The notes: generated from the letters alone by a model not told the origin. Shown: positions 53,973 to 62,577, counted from the stretch's first letter. The stretch is 64,000 nucleotides of DNA from an uncultured Clostridia bacterium (GCA_944327465.1 CALVHH010000003.1:62001-126000), one strand, 5' to 3'. Made by a program: numbers and translations.

Positions 53973-56621
53973 GTGTTTGAAAATATTGAATTCCATGGAC
54001 AATTTCGCACATATCAGCAAAAAATTTTAGATGGTGCAGATGAATATCTAAAGGACGGCCATATACATATCGTGGCTGCCCCCGGCAGCGGCAAAACCGT
54101 TTTGGGTCTCGAACTTATCCGCAGGCTCAACGTTAAATGTATAATTTTTTCGCCGACTACAACCATACGCAATCAGTGGGGCGAACGCTTTGTCGAATAT
54201 TTTCTTGGTGACAACAGTGCTCAGGATTATATTTCATACGATATTGCGCATTTAAAGCCCATAACTTCGATCACTTATCAGGCTCTGCATGCGGCCATGA
54301 AAAATATGGGGGAAGAAAATGGCGAAAATGGTTGCGTTCGCGAAAGCCTGATCGAAGAAGTGAAAAGGTGCGGGGTAGGAGCTGTTTGCCTTGATGAAGC
54401 TCATCATCTGCAAAACGAATGGCAGAAGGCCCTTGAAAATTTTTTACAGGCTGTTAAAGGACAGGTAAAGGTTATTGCCCTCACCGCCACACCGCCATAC
54501 GACGCTTCTCCCAACGAGTGGAAGAGGTATATCAATGTCTGCGGCGAGGTGGATGAAGAAATTTTTGTGCCTGAACTTGTTAAGCAGAATACGCTTTGTC
54601 CGCATCAGGATTTTATTTATTTCAATTATCCCACACAGGAAGAGGCAGAATCTTTTGACGCGTACAGGCTGCGCGCCTATTCTGCGGTGCAGGAATTGGC
54701 TTTGTCAGGCATTTTGCATGAGGCCTATCAATATGTGCTCGGCCGCGCCAATGATTATGATTTTTTGTATTCAAACACATCCGACATTGTCTGTTTGTTG
54801 TCGTCATGTTCTTATGCAGGCATCGCTGTGGATAAAAGACTGATTGGCTCTATAACTGCAAATAAAAATTTGCCTAAGGCCGATATGGCAAGGTTCGAGC
54901 AAACGGTAAATTTTCTTATTAAAGATGAAATTCTGAATGAGGACGGGCGTGTAAGGTGTGCCGAAATTTTTAAGAGATTCGGCCTTACGGAGCGCGGTGA
55001 AGTAAGCTTAAATCTCAACGAAAAACTGAAGAGAAAACTCATCTCATCCGTAGGTAAACTTAAAAGTATTGCTTGCATTGTGCAGAGCGAATACGAGGAT
55101 AAGGGCAGCAATCTTCGCCTTCTCATTCTTACAGACTATATCAAAAAGGAGAGTCTTTCATTTATAGGTACAAATACCTCTCCTGACAGCGTCAGTCTTG
55201 TAAGCGTGTTTGAAGTTGTGCGCAGAACGGGCGTGTGTTGCGGGGCTCTGTCGGGAAGTCTCGTCATTTTGCCGGACAGTTGCGTTCAAGTTTTGCGGCA
55301 ACGCGGCATGGAGGTGGACGCGGACAGATTGTCGGGTACCGGCTATTCAGTGTGCAAGTTTGATGGCGACAACCGTCTTAAGGTGCAAATAGTAAGCGGG
55401 CTGTTCGATGAAGGCCTGATAAATGTGCTCATCGGCACCAAGTCGCTTTTGGGTGAAGGGTGGGACGCTCCCTGCGTTAACAGCCTGATTTTGGCAAGCT
55501 TTGTGGGCAGCTTCATGCTTTCAAACCAAATGCGCGGCAGGGCTATTAGGACAGATAAAAATCAGCCGGACAAGACCGCCAACATATGGCATCTCGTTAC
55601 GGTTGAGAGGCCTTATATGTTTAAGGAAAAAACGGGCGAAAAGCTTATGTCGCTTGCGTACGAAGATAAAAACAGTTTGCCTTCGTATGATTTCAGCATC
55701 GTTTCGCGCCGCTTTGAATGCTTTGTGGCACCCAATTATGAAACGGGAGAGGTGGAGAGCGGCATAGACCGCGTTACGATTATAAAGCCGCCCTTCAACG
55801 AGAAGGGGATTGCGGCTATTAATGAGAAAATGCTCGGGCTGTCGCGCGATAAGGGCAAAATCAAAGAAGCTTGGAAAAACGCCGTAAAAGGCTCTGCGCG
55901 CCTCAATAACGTCAGCGAAATCCCTAAGGAGGGCAAAATTCCCGCCTTTGAATTTGTCAACATAGGTTATGCGGTGTTGCTTGCCTGTATATTGTCGGTT
56001 TTTCTCAGCTCGTTTATATCTTCATTCACAAATGCGGCTATTTTATCGAGTGGAAATAATATTCCTATCGCTATAGTGTCTTTAGTTGGCTGTATCGTGG
56101 CAATAGCATACTTGCGCAATCTTATTTTTCATAAAATCCTGTGCTTCCTTAATCCGGAGCGGTCTGTAAGGACGCTCGTCAAATGCGTGGCGGAGGTCAT
56201 GAAAGATAAGGGGATAATTTCTGACGATGCCAACGTTAAGGTGGAGGCAGGCGAGTACGGTCTCTATATTAAAATGGAATTGCTCAACGCCTCCGTTCAT
56301 GATCAAAATGTCTTTCATGCGGCCGTAAAACAATTACTTTCGCCTATCGAAAATCCGCGCTATATCATAGTGCCGCGCGGTATATTCGGAAAGCTTAAAT
56401 ATCGATATGCGCTCGCCTGCCCCGACGTGCTCGGTGCAAAGGGCGAATACGTGCAGTGCTTGGCAAAAAAATTAAAACTGTCGATGGGAAAGGTGGAGGC
56501 CGTCTATACCCGGACGCAAGACGGGCGCAAATTCATACTTGAATGCAGAAAGCGCTCGTATATAACCTATAATTCAGGAACTCTATATGGTGTAAAAAAG
56601 CGAATCTCCCATTGGGAATAA
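53973..56621 (+). CDS. SF2 DEAD/DEAH-box helicase with two C-terminal membrane helices
   Basis: 882 residues from GTG 53973; a TTG at 53952 would overlap the promoter. Helicase core: Q-like FRTYQQKIL, Walker A VAAPGSGKTVLG near residue 35, DEAH box VCLDEAHHLQN near residue 140, LTATPPYD (motif III), then a long insert, VLIGTKSLLGEGWDAP and motif VI QMRGRAIRTDKN near residue 525. Residues about 663-687 and 697-719 are two strong hydrophobic helices, followed by ~160 soluble residues, so both ends should be cytoplasmic and the enzyme held at the membrane. I do not recognise the family. Monocistronic, between tRNA-Glu and a repeat element. Confidence 0.82.
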   Translation: MFENIEFHGQFRTYQQKILDGADEYLKDGHIHIVAAPGSGKTVLGLELIRRLNVKCIIFSPTTTIRNQWGERFVEYFLGDNSAQDYISYDIAHLKPITSITYQALHAAMKNMGEENGENGCVRESLIEEVKRCGVGAVCLDEAHHLQNEWQKALENFLQAVKGQVKVIALTATPPYDASPNEWKRYINVCGEVDEEIFVPELVKQNTLCPHQDFIYFNYPTQEEAESFDAYRLRAYSAVQELALSGILHEAYQYVLGRANDYDFLYSNTSDIVCLLSSCSYAGIAVDKRLIGSITANKNLPKADMARFEQTVNFLIKDEILNEDGRVRCAEIFKRFGLTERGEVSLNLNEKLKRKLISSVGKLKSIACIVQSEYEDKGSNLRLLILTDYIKKESLSFIGTNTSPDSVSLVSVFEVVRRTGVCCGALSGSLVILPDSCVQVLRQRGMEVDADRLSGTGYSVCKFDGDNRLKVQIVSGLFDEGLINVLIGTKSLLGEGWDAPCVNSLILASFVGSFMLSNQMRGRAIRTDKNQPDKTANIWHLVTVERPYMFKEKTGEKLMSLAYEDKNSLPSYDFSIVSRRFECFVAPNYETGEVESGIDRVTIIKPPFNEKGIAAINEKMLGLSRDKGKIKEAWKNAVKGSARLNNVSEIPKEGKIPAFEFVNIGYAVLLACILSVFLSSFISSFTNAAILSSGNNIPIAIVSLVGCIVAIAYLRNLIFHKILCFLNPERSVRTLVKCVAEVMKDKGIISDDANVKVEAGEYGLYIKMELLNASVHDQNVFHAAVKQLLSPIENPRYIIVPRGIFGKLKYRYALACPDVLGAKGEYVQCLAKKLKLSMGKVEAVYTRTQDGRKFILECRKRSYITYNSGTLYGVKKRISHWE

Positions 56622-56638
56622 GGATATTAAAAAAATAC

Positions 56639-56660
56639 AAAGTACTATGCGTGACATAAA
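56639..56660 (+). repeat. Intergenic repeat element, copy 6 (core inverted)
   Basis: Reads AGTACTATGCGTGACATAAA. The flank AGTAC matches the other copies, while the core ATGCGTGACATA is the reverse complement of TATGTCACGCAT. Directly abuts a GC-rich palindrome. Confidence 0.55.
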
Positions 56661-56693
56661 AGAGCGGCGGTCAGCTCAGCTGACCGCCGCTCT
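56661..56693. terminator. GC-rich palindrome between convergent genes
   Basis: 16-bp perfect arms AGAGCGGCGGTCAGCT and complement around a single base. No T run on either strand. Confidence 0.6.
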
Positions 56694-56706
56694 ATATACA
56701 ATTGCG

Positions 56707-57120
56707 TTATTTTGTCTCAAAAATCATTATAAGCTGTTTATTGAGTATGGGCATGGAAATTGTGAATGTGCCCTTTTCTATTACCGTTTTTTGTCTATAG
56801 GGGTAGCCAAGCACGCCGATTTCTGCCGTCAGTTCATGCGTTGTGTCATCGAAAGTGTATTTGCTCGAAAATTCATAGGCCTTTCCGTCCTTCCTTTTGA
56901 ACAGCACTTTAAGGTCGTTATTTTCGCCAACAATTATGCGAAAATATTCGTATTCTTCCAAAAGGTCGGTCTCTCCCAACGTGGCGCGGGTACATTCATA
57001 GGTGTTGATGTAGGGGTGGGTCAGGTCTTTGATTGACGAATTTTCGTCAAGCTTAAAGGCACAGGCAAACAAAATAACAAAAACAGCAAGTACGCATAAA
57101 AATGTCGTTCTCTTTTTCAT
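56707..57120 (-). CDS. Small unknown lipoprotein
   Basis: 137 residues. MKKR start, hydrophobic h-region and a lipobox-like ILFAC (Cys near residue 20), so probably membrane-anchored outside the cell. The mature part is beta-rich with a charged YEYFRIIVGENNDLKVLFKRKDG; no family recognised. Start 57120 is chosen for the signal peptide; upstream in-frame codons to 57192 lack signal character. Lies downstream of fba with an 82-base gap. Confidence 0.65.
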   Translation of the reverse strand: MKKRTTFLCVLAVFVILFACAFKLDENSSIKDLTHPYINTYECTRATLGETDLLEEYEYFRIIVGENNDLKVLFKRKDGKAYEFSSKYTFDDTTHELTAEIGVLGYPYRQKTVIEKGTFTISMPILNKQLIMIFETK

Positions 57121-57202
57121 AAGTGGAGTATGTGCAGTTTTCGGCAAAATATTAAAGCGCCACCCTGACGGGCGGCGCTCCGCGCATTCCAATATTTCAA
57201 TT

Positions 57203-58069
57203 TTACGCTTTTCCTATGCAGCCGAATATCTCCATCTTTTCCTTGACGGTATCCTTGATCGCCTGAGCGCCGGGCGCAAGCAGTTTTCTGGGGTCGAATC
57301 CCTTGCCGACAAGGTCTTTGCCTTCTTCAACATATTTTCTTGTGGCAGCCTGGAACGAAAGCTGGCACTCGGTATTCACGTTTATCTTGGCAACGCCGAG
57401 AGAAATGGCTTTCTTTATCTGGTCTGTGGGTATGCCTGTGCCGCCGTGGAGAACGAGGGGCATATCGCCAACTTTCGCCTTTACCGCCGCAAGCGTTTCA
57501 AACGAAAGCCCGGGCCAGTTTGCGGGGTACTTGCCGTGAATATTACCTATGCCTGCGGCGAGCATGGTTACGCCGAGGTCAGCAATGGCTTTGCATTCGT
57601 CGGGGTCTGCGCACTCACCCTTGCCTATAACGCCGTCCTCTTCGCCGCCTATGGCGCCGACTTCGGCTTCAAGGCTCAGACCGAGCTGCTTGCAAACGTG
57701 CACGAGTTCGGTAGTCTTCGCTACATTTTCATCTATAGGGAAATGCGAGCCGTCGAACATGATGGAGGAGAAGCCGGCTTTTATGCACTTATAGCAGCCC
57801 TCGTATGTACCGTGGTCAAGATGAAGCGCGACGGGCACCGTGATGTGGAGTTCTTCTATCATAGCCTTGACCATTGCGGCTACAACTTTGAAGCCCGTCA
57901 TATACTTGCCTGCACCTTCGGAAACGCCTAAAATGACGGGAGCGCCGAGCTCCTGCGAAGTCTGCAATATGCTCTTTGTCCACTCAAGGTTGTTGATGTT
58001 GAACTGACCTACTGCATACTTGCCCTTTAATGCCTTTTCAAGCATTTCCTGTGCTGTAACTAAACCCAT
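57203..58069 (-). CDS. fba: Fructose-bisphosphate aldolase, class II
   Basis: 288 residues. Zinc-dependent cleavage of fructose-1,6-bisphosphate in glycolysis. Zinc ligands in ALHLDHGTYE (near residue 84), GNIHGKYP and VLHGGTGI; AEVGAIGGEEDG is the usual active-site loop. Closer to the FbaA/GatY group found in Clostridia. AGGAGG site seven bases upstream of ATG 58069. Divergent from gapA. Confidence 0.95.
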   Translation of the reverse strand: MGLVTAQEMLEKALKGKYAVGQFNINNLEWTKSILQTSQELGAPVILGVSEGAGKYMTGFKVVAAMVKAMIEELHITVPVALHLDHGTYEGCYKCIKAGFSSIMFDGSHFPIDENVAKTTELVHVCKQLGLSLEAEVGAIGGEEDGVIGKGECADPDECKAIADLGVTMLAAGIGNIHGKYPANWPGLSFETLAAVKAKVGDMPLVLHGGTGIPTDQIKKAISLGVAKINVNTECQLSFQAATRKYVEEGKDLVGKGFDPRKLLAPGAQAIKDTVKEKMEIFGCIGKA

Positions 58070-58131
58070 AATTATCCTCCTGCCTAAAATATAAAATCCG
58101 GTGCGGAAGGCTTGTCGCCGTCCACATAGAT

Positions 58132-58160
58132 AGTATAAATGTTTTTATTCCAAATTTCAA
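58132..58160 (-). promoter_or_regulatory. Promoter of fba
   Basis: Minus strand TTGAAA (58160-58155), 17 bases, TATACT (58137-58132). Confidence 0.7.
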
Positions 58161-58238
58161 GCGCATTTCAAAAAATTATTGATTAAATTTTTACTTATAC
58201 TATATTTTGTGCCTGCGCGGTCTTGAAACAACGCGATT

Positions 58239-58258
58239 TTGTAACATAAATGTAACAA
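58239..58258. promoter_or_regulatory. Imperfect dyad upstream of gapA, possible operator
   Basis: TTGTAACAT-AA-ATGTAACAA, arms differing at one pair, 45 bases upstream of the gapA -35. The rest of the 312-base fba-gapA gap is AT-rich and shows only the two promoters. Confidence 0.35.
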
Positions 58259-58302
58259 TTTAATTATGTTTACATATTTATCGGAAAATTTTGTTTTAAT
58301 TG

Positions 58303-58331
58303 TTGACTTGAAAAAACTTATTTGATATAAT
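58303..58331 (+). promoter_or_regulatory. Promoter of gapA
   Basis: TTGACT (58303-58308), 17 bases, TATAAT (58326-58331); then about 44 nt of leader with CGGAGGA. Confidence 0.8.
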
Positions 58332-58381
58332 GTTAGCGACAAAAAAAGAAAATATTTTTTTAATCGGAGGATTAAGTAATT

Positions 58382-59398
58382 ATGGCAAATGTTAGAGTTG
58401 CTATCAATGGTTTCGGTCGTATCGGTCGTCTTGCTTTCAGGCAGATGTTCGAAGCAGCAGGTTATGAAATCGTAGCTATCAACGACCTTACCAGCCCCAA
58501 GATGCTTGCTCATCTTTTGAAGTATGATTCGGCTCAGGGCAGATACAAGTATGCCGACAGCGTTGTCGCAGGCGACGACTACATTACCGTCAACGGCAAG
58601 ACCATAAAGATCTATGCTGAAAAGGACGCCGCAAACCTTCCCTGGAAGGAAGTAGGGGTAGACGTAGTGCTTGAGTGCACCGGCTTCTATACCTCTAAAG
58701 AAAAGTCCATGGCACACATCAATGCCGGCGCAAAGAAGGTAGTCATTTCGGCTCCCGCAGGCAACGATCTTCCCACAATTGTCTACAGTGTAAACGAAAA
58801 AACTCTTAAGGCAGAAGACACCGTCATCTCCGCTGCAAGCTGCACCACCAACTGCCTTGCTCCCATGGCTGATGCGCTCAACAAGCTCTGCAAAATCAAG
58901 AAGGGCTACATGACCACCATTCACGCATACACCGGCGACCAGATGGTTCTCGACGGACCTCATCGCAAGGGCGATTTGAGGCGCGCAAGGGCTGCTGCCG
59001 TAAACATTGTTCCCAACTCCACGGGCGCTGCTAAGGCTATAGGGCTTGTAATTCCCGAACTCAAGGGCGTTCTCGATGGTTGCGCTCAGCGCGTACCCGT
59101 TCCCACCGGTTCGCTTACTCAGCTCATCGCAGTCTGCGAAGGCGAACTTACCGCCGAAGAAGTAAACGCAGCAATGAAAGCTGCCGCTTCCGCATCCTAT
59201 GGCTACACCGAAGAAGAGATAGTTTCCTCCGATATAGTCGGCATGACCTATGGTTCGCTGTTCGACGCTACTCAGACAAAGTGCATGCCTATGGGCGACG
59301 GTTCTACCCTTGTAAAGGTAGTCGCTTGGTACGATAACGAAAATTCTTACACCTCTCAGATGGTAAGAACTATCAAGTACTTTGCAGAACTCAAGTAA
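58382..59398 (+). CDS. gapA: Glyceraldehyde-3-phosphate dehydrogenase, type I
   Basis: 338 residues. Oxidises glyceraldehyde-3-phosphate with NAD+. NAD site [14 protein letters not shown], catalytic cysteine [12 protein letters not shown] near residue 155, and [13 protein letters not shown] at the C-terminus. Strong promoter and ribosome-binding site suggest high expression. The codon use is more biased than neighbours, in line with that. Not followed by pgk; a terminator is directly downstream. Confidence 0.97.
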   Translation: MANVRVAINGFGRIGRLAFRQMFEAAGYEIVAINDLTSPKMLAHLLKYDSAQGRYKYADSVVAGDDYITVNGKTIKIYAEKDAANLPWKEVGVDVVLECTGFYTSKEKSMAHINAGAKKVVISAPAGNDLPTIVYSVNEKTLKAEDTVISAASCTTNCLAPMADALNKLCKIKKGYMTTIHAYTGDQMVLDGPHRKGDLRRARAAAVNIVPNSTGAAKAIGLVIPELKGVLDGCAQRVPVPTGSLTQLIAVCEGELTAEEVNAAMKAAASASYGYTEEEIVSSDIVGMTYGSLFDATQTKCMPMGDGSTLVKVVAWYDNENSYTSQMVRTIKYFAELK

Positions 59399-59419
59399 TT
59401 AAAATAGTTTATAAATTTC

Positions 59420-59491
59420 AGCCCGCGGCAAAATGCCGCGGGCTGTATTTGTAGTCACGGCAGCGGGCGCAAAATTTCGCCCGCTGCCGTG
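59420..59491 (+). terminator. Two successive hairpins after gapA
   Basis: First stem AGCCCGCGGCA / TGCCGCGGGCT (59420-59444) then GTATTTGT; second stem CACGGCAGCGGGCG with complement (about 59456-59491) then CTATTTGTTG. Placed between convergent gapA and the deacetylase gene. Confidence 0.8.
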
Positions 59492-59527
59492 CTATTTGTT
59501 GTTTGACGTTATAAATTTGAAAACATA

Positions 59528-60217
59528 TCAGAAAGTGCAGAATTCGTATCCGGAATGACGGTAATAGCATATTATATCCTTCAATGCAAGCGCGGTGGCA
59601 GTCTTGTCGGTTGAATCGTGACAGAGCAGAACTATCGTATTTTTGTCGGCAGAAGTTGCCTTTACGGCATTCAGCAGTTGTTCGGGTGAAGGCGACCAAA
59701 TCTCGGCGTCGCGGCACGAAGCATTCCAGTCGATATACCTGTAGCCTGCGCTTGTTACCGCGCTTACAAGCTGCCTGTCTATGTTAAAGCTTCCGCCGGG
59801 GAATCTGTAAATATGGCTCAGTTTTCCCGTTATGTCGTATATCAGTTCGTTGCACTTTTGTATGTCGTCGAGCAGCGCCCGCGGCGAGGAATATATGCTG
59901 CTATATTCATGAGAATAGCTGTGCACGCCTATCGAATGTCCCTCTGCAAACGCGCGCCTTACAATATTCTCGCGGCGTTCGGCGCTTCTTCCCACAATAA
60001 AGAATGTGGCGGCAACGCCCTCGCTTTCAAGTGTGTCCAAAATTTTCGGCGTAACTCTGTCGCTCGGTCCGTCGTCAAATGTCAGGTAAACACGGCGGGA
60101 ATCGGCGAACGCGCCGCAAACAGCGGCAGGCTGTACTACATTTGAATTTACGAGCTGTAAAACTAACGCGCAGAATATTATCATGAAGGCGGTAAAAAAG
60201 CAGAGTTTTTTGTTCAT
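59528..60217 (-). CDS. Polysaccharide deacetylase (NodB domain), membrane anchored
   Basis: 229 residues. N-terminal membrane helix (about residues 4-26), then the NodB domain: LTFDDGPSDR (catalytic Asp and metal Asp), GVHSYSHEYSS (metal His pair), YRFPGGS, WNASCRDAE and LLCHDST. It removes N-acetyl groups from peptidoglycan or a surface glycan outside the membrane; sporulation relatives such as PdaA make cortex muramic lactam. Target not determinable. Follows the XRE gene on the same strand with a hairpin in between. No clear ribosome-binding site. Confidence 0.87.
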   Translation of the reverse strand: MNKKLCFFTAFMIIFCALVLQLVNSNVVQPAAVCGAFADSRRVYLTFDDGPSDRVTPKILDTLESEGVAATFFIVGRSAERRENIVRRAFAEGHSIGVHSYSHEYSSIYSSPRALLDDIQKCNELIYDITGKLSHIYRFPGGSFNIDRQLVSAVTSAGYRYIDWNASCRDAEIWSPSPEQLLNAVKATSADKNTIVLLCHDSTDKTATALALKDIICYYRHSGYEFCTF

Positions 60218-60228
60218 GAAATTATTTT

Positions 60229-60253
60229 GCGCTTATAAAAATATTTTAAGCGC
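60229..60253. promoter_or_regulatory. Dyad just upstream of the deacetylase gene
   Basis: GCGCTTA / TAAGCGC arms with an 11-base AT loop, ending 12 bases before ATG 60217; possible operator. Confidence 0.3.
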
Positions 60254-60268
60254 GACGCAGAGTTAATG

Positions 60269-60306
60269 TTGCGGGCGGGCGGCAATATTTTGCCGCCCGC
60301 CCGCAA
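60269..60306. terminator. Large GC-rich hairpin between XRE gene and deacetylase gene
   Basis: 17-bp perfect stem TTGCGGGCGGGCGGCAA with complement and 4-base loop; no T run on the minus strand. Confidence 0.6.
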
Positions 60307-60319
60307 ATATTTTAAATGT

Positions 60320-60928
60320 TCAGTTTCGCCAAAAACTTCTGCACCAGCTCTTTTTGCCGCAATGCGGACACTTAAGCCGCCTCTTGTTAAATGTGTGTGC
60401 GCCAAAGATGTATGCTTTAAGTTCAGGTGCAAATTTTTTGCCGCATTCGGAACATTCAAAAATTTCGCTGCTCGCACCGAGTATGCAAACGAGCGCCGTA
60501 AATGCAAATATATTAAAAAAGCCGATGATTATCAATGTTATCCTCAGCCAAATTTCAACTTGGGCATATCCTGCGCATATTACTATCAGCGCCAGCGAAG
60601 AAATTATTACCAAAACAGATGATATGAGTGCAGTCAGGCTCTTGGCTTTGCCGCTTACCTTGTCCTGCAAAAACATCTTTATATTTTCTTCGGCTCTGTC
60701 GGCGTAATTAACGCTGTCGAGCCGCTGCCCTGCAAGCAGCTCGTTAACGGTTATTCCCAAAACTTTGCTCAGCGGCAGCATTATGCCTGTGTCGGGCAGC
60801 CCGTTTCCGGTCTCCCATTTGGAGACCGTCTTTTCCGAAATATTCAGCTTTTCGGCAAGTTTGCGCTGCGTCATGCCCTGTTCTTTGCGCAATTGTTTTA
60901 TGAATTGCCCGGTCTGCAGGTTATTCAT
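60320..60928 (-). CDS. XRE regulator with two membrane helices and a C-terminal zinc ribbon
   Basis: 202 residues. Helix-turn-helix at residues 7-62 (LRKEQGMTQRKLAEKLNISEKTVSKWETG), two hydrophobic helices (about 98-119 and 127-151), then CSECGKKF...CPHCGKK, a four-cysteine zinc ribbon near residue 158-193. Start 60928 follows AGGAGG; codons further upstream are not supported. A hairpin-type topology would put both DNA-binding and zinc domains in the cytoplasm. Ligand unknown. Confidence 0.82.
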   Translation of the reverse strand: MNNLQTGQFIKQLRKEQGMTQRKLAEKLNISEKTVSKWETGNGLPDTGIMLPLSKVLGITVNELLAGQRLDSVNYADRAEENIKMFLQDKVSGKAKSLTALISSVLVIISSLALIVICAGYAQVEIWLRITLIIIGFFNIFAFTALVCILGASSEIFECSECGKKFAPELKAYIFGAHTFNKRRLKCPHCGKKSWCRSFWRN

Positions 60929-61067
60929 TATGTCCTCCTGATAAATTTTCTTTATTAAATTATACCATGTGCACAGTTCGTTGTACACCTGCGCTCCGTA
61001 GAGTTTTAAGGTGAATCTAAAAATTAATTGTTTGGTATTGTAATTTTGTATGGATTTATAATATCAG

Positions 61068-61096
61068 TTGCCTGCCGTACTTTTTTGTGTTATCAT
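61068..61096 (+). promoter_or_regulatory. Promoter of the MocR gene, probably leaderless
   Basis: TTGCCT (61068-61073), 17 bases, TATCAT (61091-61096), 6 bases to ATG 61103. Confidence 0.6.
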
Positions 61097-61102
61097 ATAG
61101 AC

Positions 61103-62461
61103 ATGCTGACATATGAACTCAATGCAAAAAATAAATATCTTTCACTGTATACCGCCATACGCGGCGACATTCTTGCAGGCAAATTGACCGAAGGGCAAAA
61201 GCTGCCGTCAAAGCGGGCGCTTGCCTCAAACCTCGGCGTCAGTGTAATGACGGTGCAGACCGCCTATGAACAGCTTCTTGCCGAAGGGTACATCGTTTCA
61301 AGAGAGCGCAGCGGCTACTTTGTTTCGGGCGGAGTATCGGGGCGCTCGGCAGAAGTCCGCAGCATTGAAGAGCATGCATTGCCTGCGGATGAATACGCGT
61401 TCGACCTCGTTGGCGGTTCGTCCCCGCCCGAGCTGTTTCCGTTTTCGGTATGGGCAAAATTGATGCGCAAAGTGCTGTCAGAAGAGGGCGACCATCTGCT
61501 GTGCAGGGTGCCGTGCCGCGGCGACCTTTCGCTGCGCTGCGCAATTGCAGACTATCTTAACCGCATGCGCGGCGTCGTCGTTCAGCCCGAGCGAATAGTG
61601 GTGGGCGCCGGAGCCGAATATCTCTACGGTATTATCGTGCAACTCCTCGGCAGGGATAAACTGTTTGCTGTTGAAAATCCCGGGCACCTGAAGATAGCTT
61701 CGTCATACGTCCGCTACGGCGCACGGTGCGCTTTTATTCCCGTTGGCAATGACGGCGTCGATGTGGGCGCCGTGGAGTGCAGCGGGGCGGATGCAGTGCA
61801 TATTTCGCCTTCGCATCAGTTCCCTACGGGCAGCGTTATTCCTGCCGCCGCACGGCTGCGCATCATCGCTTGGGCAAGGTCGAGCGGGGCGTATATCGTT
61901 GAAGACGATTACGACAGCGAATTTCGCCTTTCGGGCAAGCCGCTGCAATCAATGCTCGGTCTGTGTCCCGACAGGGTCATCTATATAAATACCTTCTCAA
62001 AGAGTCTTGCGCCTTCAATGCGCATGGGGTATATGGTCCTGCCGCCCGAGCTCGTAGACGTATTTCTATCTGTGTTTTCGGGCAGCGCAAACGTGGTGCC
62101 GCTGTTTGAACAGAAGACGCTCGCCGCCATGATAAGCGGCGGATATTTTGAGCGACATATCGACCGTTTGAAAAATTATTACCGCACCGTGCGCAGCGAA
62201 GTTACGCAGGCGTTGGCGTCGCTGCCGTATGCTTCGGAAGTGCACGATACAGGGTCGGGATTGCATCTCACCGTCACATTTCCTCAAGCGTCTTCCGATG
62301 AGCGCATAAGGCGCATTGCGGCGGAGCGCGGCGTCAATATCCGCTGTCTCAGCGACTACCTCGCCGACTCGCACAGCGAATGTACGCGCACCGCCGTAAT
62401 AAACTACGGCGGATTGAAAAAGGGTTGGGCTGCACGCATTGCCGCGCTTTTTGATGAATGA
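61103..62461 (+). CDS. MocR/PdxR-type regulator (GntR domain fused to aminotransferase fold)
   Basis: 452 residues. N-terminal GntR winged helix (about 10-75: GQKLPSKRALASNLGVSVMTVQTAYEQL), then a fold-type I aminotransferase domain with GAEYLYGIIVQLL, EDDYDSEFR and the PLP lysine in TFSKSLAPSMRMGY (near residue 300). Such proteins sense PLP and often control pyridoxal or GABA genes; no pdx genes are adjacent. Start 61103 matches the family N-terminus; the longer reading from 61028 covers the promoter. Monocistronic. Confidence 0.88.
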   Translation: MLTYELNAKNKYLSLYTAIRGDILAGKLTEGQKLPSKRALASNLGVSVMTVQTAYEQLLAEGYIVSRERSGYFVSGGVSGRSAEVRSIEEHALPADEYAFDLVGGSSPPELFPFSVWAKLMRKVLSEEGDHLLCRVPCRGDLSLRCAIADYLNRMRGVVVQPERIVVGAGAEYLYGIIVQLLGRDKLFAVENPGHLKIASSYVRYGARCAFIPVGNDGVDVGAVECSGADAVHISPSHQFPTGSVIPAAARLRIIAWARSSGAYIVEDDYDSEFRLSGKPLQSMLGLCPDRVIYINTFSKSLAPSMRMGYMVLPPELVDVFLSVFSGSANVVPLFEQKTLAAMISGGYFERHIDRLKNYYRTVRSEVTQALASLPYASEVHDTGSGLHLTVTFPQASSDERIRRIAAERGVNIRCLSDYLADSHSECTRTAVINYGGLKKGWAARIAALFDE

Positions 62462-62577
62462 CAGATAAATTTCATGCTTTTTGCGTTTTGTTCCGTGTTG
62501 CATAAGTTTGCTTTGCATAAAAAAATAAAGCCATAAAAAATTTATGCCCTTGCGGCGGTTAATTTATCTTTCATCGC

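Noticed and set aside
53784..57200. tRNA-Glu followed by an integrated element bounded by a repeat of the tRNA 3' end
   Set aside because: I found no second copy of the tRNA 3' end (TTCGATTCCCGG) downstream, and no integrase gene, so no integration event can be claimed.
57029..57931. 300-codon open frame on the plus strand
   Set aside because: Antisense to fba and the lipoprotein gene, both of which have clear family or signal-peptide evidence.
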